Source: an uncultured Dehalococcoidia bacterium (GTDB lineage: Bacteria > Chloroflexota > Dehalococcoidia > Tepidiformales > Tepidiformaceae). From it: a stretch of 9,444 nucleotides of DNA. Both the position numbers and the translations under genes were made by a program. A model generated the notes under the pieces. It was not told where the DNA came from. It worked only from the letters and a program-made list of their open reading frames with translations, and ran no database searches. Location of the stretch: contig CALMIW010000552.1 of the NCBI GenBank assembly GCA_937864275.1, positions 1-9,444 on the forward strand, read 5' to 3'. Of this stretch, positions 5,338 through 9,444 are shown piece after piece. Each line of letters begins with the position of its first letter. Within the stretch, counting starts at the first letter, position 1.

Positions 5338-8036
5338 CTTCACTCCATGAAATAGACCCTCTGGTTCCTGCAGCCCACCCGTGGCACGCGTTGCCCGCCG
5401 AAGAGGCGGTCGGCACGTTTACTTCGAACGCGGAGCGAGGATTGGCCGCCACCGAGGCCGCCGCGCGACTGGACCGTCACGGCCCCAACACCCTGCCGCG
5501 CCGACCCCCGACGGCGTGGTGGCGGATCTTCGGGCGGCAACTGGCCAGCCCGGTCATTTTCGTCCTGCTTCTGGCCGCCGGGCTCTCGCTGGTCATCGGC
5601 GATGTGACCGACGCCGCGTTCATCGGGGTCGTGCTTGTGGTGAACACGCTCATCGGCGGGATTCAGGAATTGCGGGCTGAACGGAGCACCCGCGCTCTCC
5701 AGAAGTTGCTGCGGTTCGCGGCCGTCGTGGTCCGCGATGGTGAATCGATCGAGGTCGAGGCCGAGCGCATCGTGCCCGGTGACATTTTGTGGTTCGAATC
5801 GGGCGCACGGGTTCCCGCCGATGCCCGCCTGATCTCCGCCCAGGGATTGCGTGTGGACGAGTCACTTCTTACCGGTGAATCGCTCCCGGTCGAGAAGGAT
5901 GCTCTGTGGCTCGGCGCGCCGGCGACGCCGCTCGCCGACCAGCACAACATGCTCTTCGCCGGGTCCACCATCCAACAGGGTCGGGCCAGGGCTGTGGTGG
6001 TGGCCACGGGCGCATCCTCGGCGGTCGGACGATTGGCCCGAGACGTGCTCTCGGGCCCGGGAGGGGTCGCACCGCTCACGGTGCGGCTGGAGCGATTCAG
6101 CCGCGCCATCGGCGTTTGGGTGCTCGCCGCGGCGGGCGCAGTCGCCGTGCTCGGCGTCGTCGCTCACGGGCGAGGGTGGGCGGAAATGGCAATGTTCGGC
6201 GTGGCGCTGGCCGTCTCGGCAATCCCCGAAGGATTGCCGGTTGCGATCACCGTTGCCCTCGCCGTCGCCAGCCGTCGGATGGCCCGGCGGGGCGTGATCG
6301 TGCGTCGCCTAGGGGCGGTCGAGGGACTGGGCAGTTGCTCGCTCATCGCCACCGACAAGACCGGCACGTTGACGTGCAACGAGCTGACGGTTCGGGAGAT
6401 CCGGCTGCCGACCGGGGAGGGATCCGCGGTCTCCGGGGAGGGGTTCGCGCCCAAAGGCGAGGTGACGCCGCTTGACGCCGGTACCCCCGCCGCGACAGCC
6501 GATACCGATTCACGGATCCGTGATCTTGCGCTGGTAGCGGTCCTCTGCAACGAGGGCGACCTGCACGAGCGAGCGGGTTCGTGGGCGTGGCGTGGTGACC
6601 CCACCGATGTGGCTCTGCTTGCGATGGCCCACAAACTGGGCGTCCTGCGCGAGGCCGCGCTCGAACGCACGCCTGAAAGTCACCGCGTGCCCTTCGAGCC
6701 CGAACGCCGCTTCGCCGCGAGCTATCACCACGACGGCGGTGCGCTCCGTGTGTTCGTGAAGGGAGCGCCCGAGCGTGTGTTGGACATGTGCGTTCCGGCA
6801 CCCGAACTCCGGCGAGCGGCCCTTGAAGTCGCCTCCGCGATGGCCGCCCGTGGCCTGCGCGTGCTCGCCTTAGCCGACGGGACGGCGGATGGAGTTCGCC
6901 CGGGCCCCGGCGACGAACCCCGCGGCCTGACGCTGCGCGGGTTCGTTGGCATGATGGACCCGCTGCGCCCTGGCGCCGGCGACGCGATCGTTCGCTGTGG
7001 TGAAGCGGGTATCGACGTATCGATGATCACTGGCGACCATCCGGTCACGGCGCTGGCCATCGCGAGAGAACTGGGATTGGCCAGCGACCCTTCAGAGGTC
7101 CTGATTGGTGCCGACCTGCCGTCATCGGAATCCGAGCTCGCCGCGACTGTCGATCGAATCCGCGTCTTTGCTCGTGTCGCGCCAGATCAGAAACTCGCCA
7201 TTGTGCGGGCGGCCATCAAGGCGGGGCGCTTCGTGGCCGTGACCGGAGATGGCGTGAACGACGCTCCGGCGCTCCGCGCCGCCAACATCGGAGTTGCGAT
7301 GGGGCGTGGCGGCACAGACGTAGCCCGCGATGCCGCGGACATGGTCATCAGCGATGACAACTTCGCCACCATCGTCGCGGGCGTCGAAGAGGGACGCATC
7401 GCCTACAGCAACATCCGCAAGGTGGTGTTCCTGCTGGTCTCCTCCGGTGCGGCCGAGGTGCTGCTCGCCACGCTGGCCGTCGCCGCCGGGCTGCCCTTGC
7501 CCCTTCTGCCCGCACAGTTGCTCTGGCTGAACCTCGTGACCAACGGCATCCAGGACGTGGCCTTGGCCTTCGAGCCCGGGGAAGGCGATGAGCTGCGCCG
7601 TTCACCTCGACCCGCGAACGAGCGCATCCTCAATCGGGCCATGCTGCGGCGTGTCGCGGTCTCCGCGATCGTCATGGGTGGCGTGGGTTTCTCGGCGTTT
7701 GCATGGATGCTGAGGAACGGCTGGTCCGAAGAGGACGCCCGGAACGCGCTCCTGCTGCTCATGGTCCTCTTCGAGAACATCCAGCTCGGCAACAGCCGCT
7801 CGGAGACCCGCTCGGCGTTCGCGCTCTCGCCCCTTCGCTCACCAGTGTTACTGATCGGGACACTGGGCGCGTTTGGCGTTCACGTGCTGGCGATGCACAC
7901 GCCCGGGCTGGCAAGGGTTCTTCACTTGGGACCGATCGACCTCACAACATGGGCGGCGCTCGCCGGGCTGGCTCTGACGATCCTGCTCGCGGATGAATCG
8001 TACAAGTGGATCGCACGTCGATACGTGGCGAGATGA
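5334..8036 (+). CDS. P-type (P2-like) cation-transporting ATPase
   Basis: The 900-residue inner-membrane pump is full length for the P2 group. In order: N-terminal cation-ATPase domain with HPWHAL (15-20), M1-M2 (about 72-110), actuator loop with TGES (180-183), M3-M4 with PEGLP (298-302), phosphorylation site DKTGT (Asp341), nucleotide-binding KGAPE (476-480), TGD (566-568), hinge TGDGVND (637-643), then M5-M10. ATP hydrolysis drives export or exchange of a cation. Compared with the calcium pump SERCA, M4 Glu (Glu299), M5 Glu (Glu708), M6 Asn (Asn733) and Thr (Thr736) are kept, but the M5 Asn (768 in SERCA) is Gly705 and the M6 Asp (800) is Asn737, with a further Asp741 nearby. The ion could therefore be calcium, sodium, potassium or another, and I do not assign one. 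No N-terminal metal-binding CxxC or CPC motif is present, which argues against a copper or zinc pump. It ends the four-gene cluster led by the NhaR-like gene. Confidence 0.94.
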   Translation: MTSLHEIDPLVPAAHPWHALPAEEAVGTFTSNAERGLAATEAAARLDRHGPNTLPRRPPTAWWRIFGRQLASPVIFVLLLAAGLSLVIGDVTDAAFIGVVLVVNTLIGGIQELRAERSTRALQKLLRFAAVVVRDGESIEVEAERIVPGDILWFESGARVPADARLISAQGLRVDESLLTGESLPVEKDALWLGAPATPLADQHNMLFAGSTIQQGRARAVVVATGASSAVGRLARDVLSGPGGVAPLTVRLERFSRAIGVWVLAAAGAVAVLGVVAHGRGWAEMAMFGVALAVSAIPEGLPVAITVALAVASRRMARRGVIVRRLGAVEGLGSCSLIATDKTGTLTCNELTVREIRLPTGEGSAVSGEGFAPKGEVTPLDAGTPAATADTDSRIRDLALVAVLCNEGDLHERAGSWAWRGDPTDVALLAMAHKLGVLREAALERTPESHRVPFEPERRFAASYHHDGGALRVFVKGAPERVLDMCVPAPELRRAALEVASAMAARGLRVLALADGTADGVRPGPGDEPRGLTLRGFVGMMDPLRPGAGDAIVRCGEAGIDVSMITGDHPVTALAIARELGLASDPSEVLIGADLPSSESELAATVDRIRVFARVAPDQKLAIVRAAIKAGRFVAVTGDGVNDAPALRAANIGVAMGRGGTDVARDAADMVISDDNFATIVAGVEEGRIAYSNIRKVVFLLVSSGAAEVLLATLAVAAGLPLPLLPAQLLWLNLVTNGIQDVALAFEPGEGDELRRSPRPANERILNRAMLRRVAVSAIVMGGVGFSAFAWMLRNGWSEEDARNALLLLMVLFENIQLGNSRSETRSAFALSPLRSPVLLIGTLGAFGVHVLAMHTPGLARVLHLGPIDLTTWAALAGLALTILLADESYKWIARRYVAR

Positions 8037-8208
8037 CGGGAAGGGTCCCCGTGCTCTTCGCCCGATCCCGCCGATAGGCGGCCGCCAGCCGGGGCCGCGT
8101 CGGGCCCGCCCCATTCCTCTGAATACGCAATTCGTCGGGATACCGGTCCTGAAACCACCGCAACGACCTTGAGCGATCCGTCGTGCAGGGGTTTACCATT
8201 CCAACCGC
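8037..8208. other. Intergenic region between the ATPase and the downstream unknown gene
   Basis: This 172-bp gap holds no supportable gene. Its first half is very GC-rich with short inverted repeats (CCGCC/GGCGG at 8068-8081; GCGGCC/GGCCGC at 8078-8098), which could act as a Rho-independent-like block but lack a T run. The second half is less GC-rich and includes TTGAGC (8169-8174) and TACCAT (8194-8199), a weak promoter-like pair with a long 19-nt spacer. Confidence 0.5.
8194..8199 (+). promoter_or_regulatory. Candidate -10 hexamer TACCAT close to the 8209 start
   Basis: TACCAT matches TATAAT at four of six positions and ends 9 nt before ATG 8209. Transcription would begin 0-3 nt before the start codon, again suggesting a leaderless mRNA. 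No Shine-Dalgarno sequence is found in the 12 nt before the ATG. TTGAGC at 8169-8174 could be the -35 but is 19 nt away. Confidence 0.3.
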
Positions 8209-9345
8209 ATGAATCAGGAACTGACCAACGCGATTGAATCCCTCCTCTGGCGTATCCCCGATCGGTGGCAGTCGGTGGACATTGACCAGCTCTCAGTGAC
8301 CGAACAGCGGGCGATCTTGCTGCTTGTGGGAGCAGGACTTGTGGAGCGCCGAAGCTCCATCCGTCTGGGAATGGCGGGTCAGGAAGAGGCTATCGAGGCG
8401 ACGGTCGCGGTGACCGGGGAGGCCGGACTGCTTCAGGCGATCGAGCCTTTGCTGGCGGAATCCTGGAGCCGATGGTCCGCGGCGATCGACCAATGGCGTC
8501 GGGGATCCGAGGGGGCCGTCCGGCCGTTCAGAGTGACGAAAGTCGGTGGCGACGAATGGCGGCTCACCGAGCACGGCCTGCTCGCGAGGGCGGATCTGGG
8601 CGTGCCGCTGGACCCGAAGTTGACCCGGGACCACGCGGCGCTCATTGGCAGCCGTGAGCGGGTCGTCGACTTTGTGATGAAGGCCGGGAGTCTTGAGGAT
8701 CGGCCACCGGTTCACGGCACCGGGACGCTCGTCGCACTGCGCGGGGTTGCTGCGGAACCAGGCGGCGCTTCGAAGACGGCCGGTCCGACACAGGTGAACC
8801 TGACCAACGCCGCGGACATCGCCGCAGCGTTCCGCGATGCGATCATGCCGATGATCGAGGCCATTGTGAACGGTTCGGCTCGCGACAGCAGCGGCGGCAG
8901 TGCGAGGGCATCGCAGGCCGACACCATGACCTGGCAAGAGGCCATGAGCCTGGCGGAGGCACACGTCAAGAAGCACGGCGGGTTCTTCCCGGGCCGGAAC
9001 GAACTTGCCAGAATCGTCGGTTGCGGGTCATCCACGATGACAAAGGCGATCGAGCGGTCCGGGTACCTGAAGGCGCGCCGCAAAGAGGCCGAGAAGGCAA
9101 AGAAGGCCCGGGAAGTCGGCTCGTCGGAGACGCATGGAGAGACTTTCGCCGAGGCAAGAGCGGCCCAGGAAGCGGTTGATGCCCGGATTGATGCGGGCGA
9201 ACCTCTCGACGCCTATCACGCGGGCGACGAGGACACGCCAGGAGACCGTGATGAGATCATCGCGAAGCTCGCCGCTGAGCAGCGAGCGGAGCGGGTGCGC
9301 GAGGACCGCCAGCACAAGGTCGCCAAGAAGCGGCCCGAGCGGTAA
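8209..9345 (+). CDS. Unknown protein with two likely helix-turn-helix modules
   Basis: I cannot name this 378-residue cytoplasmic protein. Residues about 20-130 read like a winged helix: LSVTEQRAILLLVGAGLVER (28-47) has the usual spacing of a helix pair ending in AGLVE, and EWRLTEHGLLAR (116-127) looks like the wing and closing helix. Residues 185-240 are a Ser/Gly/Ala-rich linker. A second module (241-290) contains GRNELARIVGCGSSTMTKAI (262-281), a good helix-turn-helix candidate. From 288 to the end it is highly charged and helical (Lys/Arg/Glu/Ala), with a basic tail VAKKRPER. Similar HTH-plus-charged-tail proteins are, as I recall, found as unnamed proteins in Planctomycetota. It has its own upstream gap, so it is probably not part of the pump cluster. 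A role in transcription or DNA maintenance is likely, though unproven. Confidence 0.75.
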   Translation: MNQELTNAIESLLWRIPDRWQSVDIDQLSVTEQRAILLLVGAGLVERRSSIRLGMAGQEEAIEATVAVTGEAGLLQAIEPLLAESWSRWSAAIDQWRRGSEGAVRPFRVTKVGGDEWRLTEHGLLARADLGVPLDPKLTRDHAALIGSRERVVDFVMKAGSLEDRPPVHGTGTLVALRGVAAEPGGASKTAGPTQVNLTNAADIAAAFRDAIMPMIEAIVNGSARDSSGGSARASQADTMTWQEAMSLAEAHVKKHGGFFPGRNELARIVGCGSSTMTKAIERSGYLKARRKEAEKAKKAREVGSSETHGETFAEARAAQEAVDARIDAGEPLDAYHAGDEDTPGDRDEIIAKLAAEQRAERVREDRQHKVAKKRPER

Positions 9346-9369
9346 CGCTGCGACAAGACACGGGACGCG

Positions 9370-9391
9370 CGGTCGCGACCAGTCGCGACCG
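9370..9391. repeat. 22-bp palindrome with tandem GTCGCGAC units
   Basis: CGGTCGCGAC and its exact reverse complement GTCGCGACCG are separated by CA. Each arm also contains the self-palindrome GTCGCGAC, so the site can be read as two direct repeats or one hairpin. It starts 25 nt after the stop of the upstream gene and has no T run. It could be a terminator-like hairpin, an operator, or a protein-binding site. A related GGTC-ACGC-GACC occurs at about 9425-9436. Confidence 0.5.
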
Positions 9392-9444
9392 GCTTCCGTC
9401 CTGCGAATCCCGAGACATCAAGGGCGGTCACGCGACCACCTGCG

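Noticed and set aside
8068..8098. Intrinsic terminator after the ATPase gene
   Set aside because: Stems are only 5-6 bp with competing pairings and no T run; it is reported only as part of the intergenic description.
8293..8976. 227-codon antisense frame opposite the unknown gene at 8209
   Set aside because: Its composition (rich in Arg, His, Pro) and lack of domain features mark it as a shadow. The plus-strand frame is longer and has HTH-like patterns and an acidic/basic helical tail typical of a real protein.
1..9444. Mobile element, CRISPR, tRNA or rRNA
   Set aside because: No transposase or integrase motifs, repeat-spacer pattern, or tRNA-like cloverleaf was seen on either strand by eye.

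Overview
The window is GC-rich and densely coded, and reads as a bacterial chromosome segment. Gene families and style (a NhaR-type LysR regulator, a tandem universal stress protein, a P-type cation pump, a trehalose-phosphatase/GH15 fusion, and a lineage-restricted helix-turn-helix protein) fit a member of the Planctomycetota, possibly Phycisphaerae-like. That assignment is tentative and comes from recalled family resemblance, not from a search. No rRNA, tRNA, CRISPR array, transposase or integrase was seen.

Layout. (1) Positions 2690 down to 1, minus strand: one uninterrupted reading frame that runs off the left edge. It encodes a trehalose-6-phosphate phosphatase (OtsB, HAD family) fused to a glycoside hydrolase family 15 domain, preceded by an unrecognised N-terminal extension of 75 residues. 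(2) Positions 2691-2899: a divergent intergenic region with the control signals for both sides. (3) Positions 2900-8036, plus strand: four tightly packed genes. They are a NhaR-like regulator, a two-domain universal stress protein (ATGA overlap), a two-helix membrane protein with a predicted PH-like domain (51-bp gap with a hairpin), and a 900-residue P-type cation ATPase (GTGA overlap). (4) Positions 8037-8208: a gap without a gene. (5) Positions 8209-9345, plus strand: a protein of unknown function with two likely DNA-binding modules. (6) The right edge carries a strong palindrome at 9370-9391.

How the parts may work together (inference): NhaR in E. coli is a sodium-responsive activator. 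Here a NhaR-like regulator is the first gene of an overlapping cluster that ends in a cation pump, and it is divergent from an enzyme acting on the compatible solute trehalose. The simplest reading is an ion and osmotic stress locus in which one regulator could control ion export on one side and trehalose level on the other. Nothing in the sequence proves co-regulation. The most unusual points are the fusion of a trehalose-forming domain to a possibly trehalose-degrading one, the altered ion-site residues in the pump, and start sites that look leaderless.
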